Part shown: positions 1 through 7,852 of the stretch, piece by piece | Position numbering within the stretch: the first letter of the stretch is position 1 | Layout of the letters: each line of letters begins with the position of its first letter | Source: Myxococcota bacterium | GTDB taxonomy: Bacteria; Myxococcota_A; Polyangia; JAAYKL01 | Direction of reading: 5' to 3' | Length of the DNA: 64,000 nucleotides | NCBI GenBank assembly: GCA_030065855.1 | Contig: JASJCT010000005.1 | Span: 1-64,000 of the forward strand | Program-made: the position numbers and the translations under genes | The notes under the pieces: generated by a model | Databases searched by the model: none | The model's input: only the letters and a program-made list of their open reading frames with translations | What the model was told of the DNA's origin: nothing

Positions 1-20
1 AGTCGGGTTAAGTTAGTAGA

Positions 21-116
21 TTCCCCCTTGAAAAAGGGGGGGAGGGGGATTTTGTCACCTCGCAATGCCAGGGGAAAAGACGAAATCCCCCCAACCCCCT
101 TTGCCAAAGGGGGAGG
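21..116. repeat. Dispersed palindromic element, family A, copy 1
   Basis: Two arms in inverted orientation, each itself palindromic: CCCCCTTGAAAAAGGGGG at the left and CCCCCTTTGCCAAAGGGGG at the right. Each is followed or preceded by a G/C tract and a TTTTGTCA / GACGAAATC flank. The same layout recurs at 10719, 12968, 15813 (half copy) and 61605. It looks like a REP- or MITE-like non-coding element. It sits downstream of the minus-strand gene that ends at 174 and could also end its transcript, which is inference. Confidence 0.85.
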
Positions 117-173
117 TCTTTTACCCAGCATTGTAAACTGGACAGAGCACTAGGGACACTCCTGAAAAAACCG

Positions 174-968
174 TTAAATATTCAGCTGTTCTACCAGGTT
201 CAAGATCTCCTCCACAGACAACTCAGACCCCAATTGGTCGGCCTTGCCCACCATCTGTGCGGTGTAGAGATCGATTACGGCTGTAAACGGATACACAGGT
301 TCAGCATCAAAACACTGCTGGGGTGGCGTCGTATGGGTGCCAGATACGTAGTTTGGTATGAGACCGGCGTCTTTAAATGCGATAAACGCCTGATGTGTAT
401 CATAGGATTGGGAATCCAAGGTCCAGATACCCACAATCGCTCCGTTTGCCTGGTTGATTGCTTCTGCAACTGCAGCGAGCTCTGAGATCCAGGCGGGACA
501 TGTGGTGCACGAGGTATCAGCCCGAACCACGACTGCGGACTTGTATCCTGGGCAGCGCAGGTGATCTAGAGTGAGTTTTTGTTCCGACATGAGGGGCATC
601 ACGTAAGCGAAAAACGACCAATTGGCAACGGCCTCTCCCACATCGCAGCTGTCTCCCCAATCAATCTCTTCGCACTCGTCAGTATCGGTTGAGGTGCCTG
701 TTTCCGTTTCTGTTTCCGTTTCTGTTTCCGTATCCGCGGTTGTATCGGTACCTGTCTCGCTATCGATGTCGCTATCGCTAGAGGTTTCTGTATCGCCGCT
801 GGTACTGGTGTCCGAAGACGTGTCCGCGCCAGCATCCACATCGCCGACTGAGCTCGTATCGCCGGTCGAGGTGTCGGAAGCAGCCTGGTCAGATGTGTCA
901 TTGCAGCCCCAAGCGCAGATTGCTACAAGAGAAACGAAACATTTACCCAAGGCATGTGAAAATCCCAT
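174..968 (-). CDS. Thioredoxin-fold lipoprotein with Asp/Glu-Thr linker and CxxC
   Basis: A 264-residue lipoprotein. The N-terminus is a signal peptide ending A-W-G-C, so Cys22 is the likely lipidation site. Residues 23-97 are a low-complexity Ser/Thr/Asp/Glu linker that would lift the domain off the membrane. From about residue 100 to the end is a thioredoxin-like domain with a C-T-T-C redox pair at 154-157 and a Pro before the strand around residue 228. AAGGAG lies about 10 bases before the ATG. The domain aligns with the UGA-containing protein at 30473-31405: here the motif is S-C-T-T-C, there W-UGA-P-G-C. A thiol-disulfide role at the cell surface or periplasm is likely; the substrate is unknown. 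The linker is repetitive DNA and probably varies in length. Confidence 0.85.
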   Translation of the reverse strand: MGFSHALGKCFVSLVAICAWGCNDTSDQAASDTSTGDTSSVGDVDAGADTSSDTSTSGDTETSSDSDIDSETGTDTTADTETETETETETGTSTDTDECEEIDWGDSCDVGEAVANWSFFAYVMPLMSEQKLTLDHLRCPGYKSAVVVRADTSCTTCPAWISELAAVAEAINQANGAIVGIWTLDSQSYDTHQAFIAFKDAGLIPNYVSGTHTTPPQQCFDAEPVYPFTAVIDLYTAQMVGKADQLGSELSVEEILNLVEQLNI

Positions 969-1218
969 AACCTGAGACTCCTTTGTTAATAGAAGGCTAA
1001 ATGGTCGACTAAAAAAATGTCAAGCAATTCGATTTTCGTATTAAAGATCTGATTATGTATTAACTAATTTCTCAAATCTTCGATTAAAATCATGAATGCG
1101 GTGAAAATAAACCCAATATTTTCGGGCGATTTATTGCCATGAAAGGTATTGACCCCAACAATAACATCGATGAAAATGATCGCATTGGTGTTTTTAAAGC
1201 ACGTGAGTGGGTATCGGA

Positions 1219-2220
1219 ATGACCGTTGAAGCGGGCATGGTTTGCGGCGCGTGTGATTGGCTAAACGCACCTACCCATTCGACGTGCGATAAGTGCGGTT
1301 TCGAGCTCAGTTCGATGCGCGTCTCCCGAACTGCTGAGGCGTTACAAAAGACCGCGTCCGATCGCGAGACACCGTACGGGAATTTCGACAATGTGTTGCC
1401 GTCAACGGCAGCCCAACCACAAGCAGAGGAAAAGCCCATGGAGCAGGCCCGTAACTACATTTGCCAAACGTGCTACAGCTCAGTCCCGGCTGGCCACAAA
1501 TTCTGTGGAAAATGCGGCACCCCGACCAAAGATCAGTCAGGCGGTGCCGAGCCCGAGTATTTCGGGGACATGCAAGTCCCAGGAAAGGCCAAGCTAATCC
1601 TCATCAAGGGAGAGGGAATGGATGGTATCTCATACCATCTGAATTCAATAGAGCACGTGGCCGGGCGGGTCCAAGGGGCCATCCTTTTTACCGAGGACAA
1701 GTGGCTCTCGCCCAAGCACGCGAATTTCTACTACGCTGACGGCAAGCTGATGGTTCGGGACGAAAGCAGCGTAAATGGTATCTTTTTGTGTGCCAGGGGA
1801 CCGACTGAGGTACCGTCTGGTACGATTTTCCTAACTGGCGAGCAAGTATTCAAAGTCGAGACCCTAGATCCGAGCGAAGACGAACCAGAGGACGACGGGA
1901 CCTATTTCTTTGCCAGTCCGCGTCAGCAAGACGCGTTCCGCGTGGAGCAAATACTCGAAGGCGGGGGCATGGGCATGGTGGTCCACGCCAAAGAGAATCA
2001 GGTGACCATTGGTCGCGAGAACAGTGATATGAACTTTCCGAACGATCCCTACATCTCCGGTGCCCATCTTCGCATTGAAAAGGCATCGGACGGGTTCAAA
2101 CTAATCGATTTGGGGAGTAAAAACGGGACATACATCAAAATATCCGGTGAATGCGAGCTCGCCCATGGCGACTATCTTTTCCTCGGCCGACAATTGCTCA
2201 GGGTCGAGATAACCAATTAG
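1219..2220 (+). CDS. Double zinc-ribbon, double FHA-domain protein
   Basis: About 333 residues, soluble, with no signal peptide. Two CxxC...CxxC zinc ribbons occupy roughly residues 9-27 and 81-99. FHA domain 1 (about 125-210) is divergent. FHA domain 2 (about 245-333) is canonical, with I-G-R-E, S-G-A-H and L-G-S-K-N-G-T motifs that normally bind phosphothreonine peptides. This suggests a signalling adaptor for Ser/Thr kinases, as is common in Myxococcota-like bacteria. The ATG at 1219 was chosen over a GTG at 1207 and an ATG at 1237; no strong ribosome site decides between them. The stop codon overlaps the Shine-Dalgarno sequence of the next gene, a paralogue, so the two form one operon. 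No kinase is encoded nearby, so the partner is unknown. Confidence 0.85.
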   Translation: MTVEAGMVCGACDWLNAPTHSTCDKCGFELSSMRVSRTAEALQKTASDRETPYGNFDNVLPSTAAQPQAEEKPMEQARNYICQTCYSSVPAGHKFCGKCGTPTKDQSGGAEPEYFGDMQVPGKAKLILIKGEGMDGISYHLNSIEHVAGRVQGAILFTEDKWLSPKHANFYYADGKLMVRDESSVNGIFLCARGPTEVPSGTIFLTGEQVFKVETLDPSEDEPEDDGTYFFASPRQQDAFRVEQILEGGGMGMVVHAKENQVTIGRENSDMNFPNDPYISGAHLRIEKASDGFKLIDLGSKNGTYIKISGECELAHGDYLFLGRQLLRVEITN

Positions 2221-2231
2221 GAGGTCCAGAC

Positions 2232-3386
2232 GTGATTGTCTGCTCGAATTGCGGAAAAGAAAACCAGGACCATTACAAGTTCTGCCTTGGATGCGGATCT
2301 GATCTGCCGCGCGGGGAACAAGAAGATCAGTCCTCTGATATGCCGACGCCGACCCCACCTTCGGGGACGCCCACAGCATCGGAAGAGACGTCGCCGCCGC
2401 CACCTGCACCAACAACAGAAGATGAAGCTGTGCCTGCACCTGCACCTGAATCTACCCCGGACAGCAAACCAGAAACAGAACCCACAGCAGAGCCTGAAGC
2501 AGCACCGCCCACCTCGACACCACCCAAGACCGCACCGACCGATGCAGTGGAAGAGCAGGAACCGGCGGGAAAGACCGAGCCAGCAGGACCAGTGACAGAT
2601 GCGGGCGCCGCGGACGATCAAACCGCGCCCCAAGGACTGCGCTGTGAATCTTGCGGATCTGCTATCCAAGAGGGATTTGCCTTTTGTGGGTCGTGCGGCA
2701 CACCCGTACCCGGTGTCTCGCCCCCAATTTCAGAACCCCCTGCTGCCAAGACCGAACCCGGGGCCCGGCTGGTGCTGATCCAACCAGATGGCACCGAAGG
2801 GGGGCACGTGGACATTCCGACCAGTGAAGTGGCCATTGGACGGGATGCAGGGGGATTCTTTGGCAATGATCCCTTCCTGTCGCCCACCCACGCGGTGTTT
2901 CACTTGGACGGCGAAGATGTTCATGCCAAGGATTCGGGCAGCCTGAATGGCCTATTCGTTAAAATAAAGCCCAATAATCCAGTTGAAATTCAATCCGGAG
3001 ATATTTTCCGAATCGGTCAGGAGTTGATCCAGTTCGAGGAAATCGACCGGGGTACCCGGGCTGCAGACGGTACGGAAAAAATGGGCTCCCCAATGGAAGG
3101 CCTCTGGGGACGGGTCGCGTTGATAGTGGGTCGCGACCGCCTGGGCAATGCGTTTCCCATTGGCGGGGACGGCATCGTAATGGGCCGAGAGCGGGGCAAC
3201 ATTCTCTTTCCAGAAGACGGCTACGTCTCTGGCGTGCACGTTAAACTGTACACGAGCGAAAACAAGTTCTATCTGAGTGATCTGGGTAGCTCCAACGGTA
3301 CCTTCCTCAAAGTGCAGAAAGAGACAACCCTAACCGCGGGATCTTTTCTGTTGATGGGCCAACAGCTATTCAGAATTGACCTCTAA
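2232..3386 (+). CDS. Zinc-ribbon / Pro-Thr-Glu linker / double FHA-domain protein
   Basis: About 384 residues, starting at GTG 2232. The Shine-Dalgarno TAGGAGGT at 2218-2225 includes the stop codon of the upstream paralogue, so translation is probably coupled. Layout: N-terminal zinc ribbon (C-x2-C, residues 4-21), a Pro/Thr/Glu/Ala-rich disordered linker (about 25-135), a second zinc ribbon (about 138-155), then two FHA domains (about 170-265 and 290-384). The last keeps G-R-E, S-G-V-H and L-G-S-S-N-G-T. It has the same architecture as the gene before it but with a much longer linker, so the pair probably arose by tandem duplication. Likely a phosphothreonine-reading scaffold. The function of the ribbons is not evident. 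Confidence 0.88.
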   Translation: MIVCSNCGKENQDHYKFCLGCGSDLPRGEQEDQSSDMPTPTPPSGTPTASEETSPPPPAPTTEDEAVPAPAPESTPDSKPETEPTAEPEAAPPTSTPPKTAPTDAVEEQEPAGKTEPAGPVTDAGAADDQTAPQGLRCESCGSAIQEGFAFCGSCGTPVPGVSPPISEPPAAKTEPGARLVLIQPDGTEGGHVDIPTSEVAIGRDAGGFFGNDPFLSPTHAVFHLDGEDVHAKDSGSLNGLFVKIKPNNPVEIQSGDIFRIGQELIQFEEIDRGTRAADGTEKMGSPMEGLWGRVALIVGRDRLGNAFPIGGDGIVMGRERGNILFPEDGYVSGVHVKLYTSENKFYLSDLGSSNGTFLKVQKETTLTAGSFLLMGQQLFRIDL

Positions 3387-3398
3387 GCCCCATATACC

Positions 3399-4430
3399 AT
3401 GAGGATTCGAGAGTTTCGATCAGATACGCTGACCCGTCCGACGCAGGCCATGCGCGAGGCAATGCTCCGCGCTGAGGTGGGAGACGATGTGTACGAAGAG
3501 GATCCCACGGTCAATCGCTTGCAGGCGCTCGCTGCAAAAGAGCTCTCAAAGGAAGCTGCGCTGTTTGTACCGAGCGGCACCGCGGGCAATCAATGCGCCC
3601 TGGGTGCCCATTGCCTGCCTGGAAACGAAGCTATCGTCAGCGATACAGTACACATGGTGCAATACGAGGCCGGTGCCCCAGGCGCGCTCTGGGGCGTTCA
3701 ATTGCGAACGGCGATGCCGTCGGCTTTCCCGTATCTCACGGTGGATGACATCTTGCCGCGGCTGAGATCTGACAACATTCACCACCCCAAAACCGGCCTG
3801 ATCATCTTGGAAAACGCCTTGTCCGACGGCACGGTAATGCCCCTTTCGGCCATGAACGAGGTGCAAACTCTCGCCCAGGAGCACGGCATCCCGATTCACT
3901 TGGACGGTGCCCGTTTGTTCAATGCGGCCATTGCCCTCGGGGTCGAGCCAGCTGAGATTGCCGCAATGGCCGACAGTGTCATGGTCTGCTTGTCCAAGGG
4001 GCTCGGTGCACCAGTCGGCAGTCTGCTTCTGGGATCGCGGGCGTTCGTCGAACAGGCACGCAGAAGGCGGAAAATCCTCGGGGGTGGCATGAGACAGGTT
4101 GGCGTGCTGGCCGCACCTGCAATGATCGCCCTCACCCAGGGAAGAGAAGGCCTGATCCAGGACCACAAAAACGCCCGCTTGCTGGCTGAGTTGCTCGGCC
4201 GTATTCATGGGATCGACATAGACCTTGCCAAGGTTCAGACCAATATGCTCTTTGTGAAGATTAACGCTGAAAATAAAACCGAAGCGGACTTTGTCGCCTT
4301 TATGCGGGCCAAGGGATTTGCCATGAACGCACCCACATCTTGGGGAATTCGGCTCGTAACGAGCTACGAAGTGGACCAAGCTGACGTGCGCGCCCTGGCC
4401 GCGGCAGCCAGTGAATACTTTACGATGTGA
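3399..4430 (+). CDS. ltaE: Low-specificity L-threonine aldolase
   Basis: 343 residues, close to the usual family length. It is a PLP fold-type I enzyme that cleaves L-threonine or L-allo-threonine to glycine and acetaldehyde in the cytoplasm. The N-terminal F-R-S-D-T-L-T-R-P-T is the family signature. The cofactor-binding Asp lies in H-L-D-G-A-R (Asp169), and the Schiff-base lysine is Lys200 in C-L-S-K-G-L-G-A-P-V-G-S. It begins 12 bases after the FHA gene on the same strand, so it may be co-transcribed, although no obvious ribosome site precedes it. It runs convergently into the lipoprotein gene at 4439 with only 8 bases between. Confidence 0.95.
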   Translation: MRIREFRSDTLTRPTQAMREAMLRAEVGDDVYEEDPTVNRLQALAAKELSKEAALFVPSGTAGNQCALGAHCLPGNEAIVSDTVHMVQYEAGAPGALWGVQLRTAMPSAFPYLTVDDILPRLRSDNIHHPKTGLIILENALSDGTVMPLSAMNEVQTLAQEHGIPIHLDGARLFNAAIALGVEPAEIAAMADSVMVCLSKGLGAPVGSLLLGSRAFVEQARRRRKILGGGMRQVGVLAAPAMIALTQGREGLIQDHKNARLLAELLGRIHGIDIDLAKVQTNMLFVKINAENKTEADFVAFMRAKGFAMNAPTSWGIRLVTSYEVDQADVRALAAAASEYFTM

Positions 4431-4438
4431 CCCCTACC

Positions 4439-4870
4439 CTACTCACAGCTGCAAATACTCATCAGTTCTTCAGCACCCTGTTCCAGCACGCAGGCGATGA
4501 CTCGAAATTGAGGGAGCAATTGCTGGCTATTCGAGCAATCACAGCACACAAACCCCACGGGACAGTTGCCGAATGTGCAGTCCTTGATGGTGCAGATGCC
4601 CTCTTGCTCGGGATCCAAGAAATACTTTAGGCAAAAGTTGGCTCCGTAACAGGGGCAGTCTCGATCACTTAAACACGGTTCCCCAATGCCCGCGGGTAGG
4701 GGCACATCATCGCACTCTGCGCCGCCATCGTCGTCTGGAGCGGCATCATTTACGGTGTCCGTGCCACTGGTCGTACTGCTGATTTTGGATCGATCCGGTT
4801 CGTAAAAGCAGTGGGTGGTCAGGGCTGCCAATGGGACCAACCAAGCAAAAACTCTCAGGTAATCGTTCAT
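4439..4870 (-). CDS. Cys-rich secreted protein, probable lipoprotein
   Basis: About 143 residues. The ATG at 4870 is preferred to the upstream ATG at 4882 because GAGG lies 7 bases before it. A hydrophobic N-terminus ends L-T-T-H-C, a weak lipobox. A short Ser/Thr/Asp stretch is followed by a domain with about 14 cysteines, including C-P-C, C-C-D-C and C-S-C, of the small disulfide-rich kind seen in several lipoproteins here (5536, 32605). No enzymatic motif is visible. Probably exported and disulfide-bonded; function unknown. Confidence 0.72.
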   Translation of the reverse strand: MNDYLRVFAWLVPLAALTTHCFYEPDRSKISSTTSGTDTVNDAAPDDDGGAECDDVPLPAGIGEPCLSDRDCPCYGANFCLKYFLDPEQEGICTIKDCTFGNCPVGFVCCDCSNSQQLLPQFRVIACVLEQGAEELMSICSCE

Positions 4871-4909
4871 GCGCGACCTCATATCAAAGCGCTCAAAACA
4901 AGGGAAGTT

Positions 4910-5380
4910 TTAGAATGAAACAGCAATGCCAGCACCCCTTGGACCAACGCGCGGCCGCCAGTGCGCAGTAGCCGTTTGTTTGCGACGCTCGTCCCCATCA
5001 TCATCCAGCAGCCACCAGAGGATGCCACCGAGTATCATGGCACTGCCGCTGAACATCAGGATATTTGCCACGAGGGCATGGGTTTCGATGTCGTCTGCCA
5101 ATGCGTCCGTTGCCAGCGGATACGTACCTGCCTGATCGCCAGTTCCTGCCGTGTTGAAATCCTCGTTCTCCTCGTAAGCCTGCCAACCAAACCCAGCGCC
5201 CACCACGACCACCACCGCCCCCATACTGCCGAGGATCAGAGGGCCCATGGGGAGGGTTGTATCTGCCTCACATACCTCGCACAGGTCGTTTTCCCGAGGT
5301 CCATCATCGTGTGCACAGACATCTGTGCAAAAAAGCACTGCGATGCCTAGGACCGCCAATTTGAAAGGAGACGCCAACAT
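4910..5380 (-). CDS. Small membrane protein with signal peptide and two TM segments
   Basis: About 156 residues. The ATG at 5380 is chosen because AAGGAG sits 6 bases upstream; an in-frame ATG 69 bases further upstream would add a non-hydrophobic leader. It has a cleavable-looking N-terminal hydrophobic segment, a C-E-V-C pair, a hydrophobic helix (about residues 45-65), an acidic loop, and a second helix (about 105-125) ending in W-W-L-L-D-D-D. The C-terminus ends G-A-G-I-A-V-S-F, resembling the end of the PEGA protein at 6356-7840. No family recognised. Confidence 0.65.
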   Translation of the reverse strand: MLASPFKLAVLGIAVLFCTDVCAHDDGPRENDLCEVCEADTTLPMGPLILGSMGAVVVVVGAGFGWQAYEENEDFNTAGTGDQAGTYPLATDALADDIETHALVANILMFSGSAMILGGILWWLLDDDGDERRKQTATAHWRPRVGPRGAGIAVSF

Positions 5381-5535
5381 ATCCACTCCTTTTTTGAGGC
5401 CGTGTCGCGCGCTTTCTAACGGAAACCGCGGTGCTGCCAGTGGCCGCAATCATAGTCTCGACCGGCAGAATCGTAAAGGACTATAGTATTGCTAGTGATG
5501 GTGTGTTTATGGTGTGAAAATGGGCAGGGGGTATG

Positions 5536-6090
5536 CTACTTGCCGGCGTCCATGCCGCCGTCGGGCATTCCCTCTATGCACACGCCCAGGTTGCCGCCAG
5601 TGATAACCACAGCTTCCGCAGCCACGTTGAGCCCGTCGGCATAGGTGGTATCGCAGACATATCCAGCATCGCAATCAGCATTGCCGCAGCACCATTTGGC
5701 GCAGGTGCCAGTGTCTGCGCCTTGTTGATCGGTCCAGCAGGTCATGCCGGCCAGGCAATAGGGACCTGCTAGCCATCCACAGGTTTCACCCATCGCTGCT
5801 GTCGAGCCTGGTTCGCAGTTGAAATCGTGAATTCCAGTGGCTTGGTACTCCACAAAATCACAGGCCACTGAGGTGTCCGCACCACAGGTGGTTGCCGTGG
5901 CCGGGCTGCACGAGAATGGATTTGCAACCCCGCAGGGATCCCCTGTCACTTGGCCGTCTGACGATGTGTCCGAACCGGTATCTGTTGCAGAATCAGTAGA
6001 TATATCAATATCATCATCATCACCAGAGCTGCAGGCAATTGCGACCAAGCCGAGCAACAATCCCATTAAATAAACCAAGTATTTGTTCAT
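5536..6090 (-). CDS. Cys-rich lipoprotein with Asp/Ser/Thr linker
   Basis: 184 residues from ATG 6090, which has an AAAGGAGG ribosome site 7-8 bases upstream; the longer frame to 6132 lacks one. A signal peptide ends A-I-A-C (lipobox), then an Asp/Ser/Thr linker (residues about 21-45), then about 140 residues with some 14 cysteines, including W-C-C and C-D-A-G-Y-V-C. This spacing recalls small EGF-like or disulfide-knot surface domains of Myxococcota lipoproteins. Likely anchored to the outer membrane. No catalytic motif; function unknown. Confidence 0.78.
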   Translation of the reverse strand: MNKYLVYLMGLLLGLVAIACSSGDDDDIDISTDSATDTGSDTSSDGQVTGDPCGVANPFSCSPATATTCGADTSVACDFVEYQATGIHDFNCEPGSTAAMGETCGWLAGPYCLAGMTCWTDQQGADTGTCAKWCCGNADCDAGYVCDTTYADGLNVAAEAVVITGGNLGVCIEGMPDGGMDAGK

Positions 6091-6355
6091 TGTTGTCCTC
6101 CTTTGAACACTGAACACCAAAATAAGACGCAACGATATCAGAAAAAATTCGCTAATGGCAAATAAAATTTCCAGATGGATGCACCCAATGCCATTTTACC
6201 AACAGGCTAATTTGGGGTAAGCATTGATTTCGTCCACGCAATGGATTGTTTGAAGGCAATAAGTCCGCTAAGTTTAGATCATGATTTATTATTGGAGGAT
6301 GCCAGGCAAGCCTCGGTCGGTTGTCGCGGCATTGGTGCTGGATTTAGGGAAGTAA

Positions 6356-7840
6356 ATGAAACGTGCCAGCTTTGCGAGTGTTTTAGGCCTGATCGTATGT
6401 GCAGTTCTCGATCTGGGATCCCCTTCGTCGGCAGCTGCATTTGAGGACGAGCCTCTGAAACGCGCACGACACTACATGGAGATGGGACAGGAGGCGTTTG
6501 CCTCGGAGCGGTTCGAGGACGCGGCAGCCGCGTTCGTCAGTGCCTATGCTGCATCTCCGTTTGCCGCGTTTTTGTACAACGCCGGGCTCGCCTGGGAACG
6601 GACGGGCGACGCTTCCAAAGCAGTCGATTTTTATCGGCGCTACCTCGAGTCAGACCCGGACGCGGCAGACACAGCGCACGTGGAAATGAAAATCCGCGCG
6701 CTCACCGCAGCGGATAGCACGCCCACTGAGATGGCAGTGCGGATTACAGAAGTGGAGATGAAGTCGATCATTTCCCTCCGAACCAATCCCACCGATGCCG
6801 TGGTCAGCTTGCTGGATCAGGACGGCGGCGCGGTCTCGCAGACCACCGGTGCCTCTGTACTGACCGTGGAGCGGGGTGCCTACACGGTCGAGGTACGGCA
6901 TCCGAACTTTAAAACCGTGACAACCGATATTCAGGTAACCCCAGGCCAAGTCTACGTGGTGGTCGTCGAGATGAGCCAAGGGGGATTTCTCGGCTATTTG
7001 AGCGTGGTTACAGATGTCCCAGGCGCGAAGGTGTATATCGACGACAAAAGTATCGGCCCGGTGGGCACGACGCCGTGGAGCAATGTCCTACCCGCGGGTG
7101 AGCATACCCTCTGGATAGAGAAGCCCGGATATGAGCCCGTTAAAAGGACGGCTGCGGTTCAGCTCGGCCGGCAGCAAGAAATCGACATTCAGCTCAAACG
7201 ACCGCCCTTTGGCACGGTGCTCGTAAAGACCAATATCCCAAACGCTGCGGTCCAGATTGACGCTGCCATCGTCGGTACGGCACCGGTTTCCAAAAAGCTG
7301 CCCCCGGGTCGCCACAAATTGTCGGTGACGGCCAAGGGAATGAAGCCCTACACAGCAGAGATAGAGATTAGCGCCGGACAGCAGACAAAAGTCCTCGTCC
7401 GCATGAACCCCAAGCCGAGTCGCACTTCTGGATGGGTATCTGGCGGGTTCGCTGCCGCCTTGTTTATCGGAGGCGGCATTGCCGGAGGAAAAGCCCTTCA
7501 GCTGGATCGGGAACTCTCGGACGCACGCAACAAGGGCCGGTTGGCCAACGACGATCCCCGCATCCTTCGCGGTTTTCTCTGGGCCCTGGGCACGGACGTG
7601 ACATTGGGCATTGGCCTCGTCGTCGGTGCCCTGAGCGCTTACTATTTTTTGCGCGATCCACTGCCCCCATCCGACGGCAAGGTGTCTGAACCAGTTGATT
7701 TTGGCGAGGAGATAGATATGTCTGAAGGGGCTCCCAAACCGACACCGCAGCCAAAAGAAGCGCGGCGCGGCGCAACATTTTCCCTCGCTCCGATGCTCTC
7801 CCCGAACGGGGCTGGATTGGGCATTGGCGTGGCGTTTTAG
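6356..7840 (+). CDS. TPR and triple PEGA-domain membrane protein
   Basis: 494 residues. AGGGA precedes the ATG by about 6 bases. A signal peptide is followed by a TPR-like region (residues about 35-115, with L-Y-N-A-G-L-A-W-E-R-T-G). Three PEGA repeats follow (about 135-205, 212-282, 283-350), each with the typical V-x-V-D-G/D-x2-x-G-x-x-P and L-P-x-G-x-H core. Two hydrophobic helices (about 360-385 and 405-432) and a short tail end in G-I-G-V-A-F. PEGA domains are surface-layer-like beta modules that may bind cell-envelope glycans. It leads a cluster with the FG-GAP lipoprotein and the NtrC-type regulator 12 bases downstream. Confidence 0.85.
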   Translation: MKRASFASVLGLIVCAVLDLGSPSSAAAFEDEPLKRARHYMEMGQEAFASERFEDAAAAFVSAYAASPFAAFLYNAGLAWERTGDASKAVDFYRRYLESDPDAADTAHVEMKIRALTAADSTPTEMAVRITEVEMKSIISLRTNPTDAVVSLLDQDGGAVSQTTGASVLTVERGAYTVEVRHPNFKTVTTDIQVTPGQVYVVVVEMSQGGFLGYLSVVTDVPGAKVYIDDKSIGPVGTTPWSNVLPAGEHTLWIEKPGYEPVKRTAAVQLGRQQEIDIQLKRPPFGTVLVKTNIPNAAVQIDAAIVGTAPVSKKLPPGRHKLSVTAKGMKPYTAEIEISAGQQTKVLVRMNPKPSRTSGWVSGGFAAALFIGGGIAGGKALQLDRELSDARNKGRLANDDPRILRGFLWALGTDVTLGIGLVVGALSAYYFLRDPLPPSDGKVSEPVDFGEEIDMSEGAPKPTPQPKEARRGATFSLAPMLSPNGAGLGIGVAF

Positions 7841-7852
7841 GGGATTGCTGGT

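Noticed and set aside
622-975. Plus-strand frame rich in Val and Ser opposite the lipoprotein linker
   Set aside because: It is the antisense reading of the Asp/Glu-Thr repeat; no ribosome site and no domain. The same applies to the frame at 30924-31631.
1187-1203. Possible sigma-54 promoter upstream of the FHA pair (TTGG-N10-GC)
   Set aside because: GG-to-GC spacing fits, but the flanking bases (TGTT and AAGCA) do not match the consensus, and it would leave almost no leader before the ATG.
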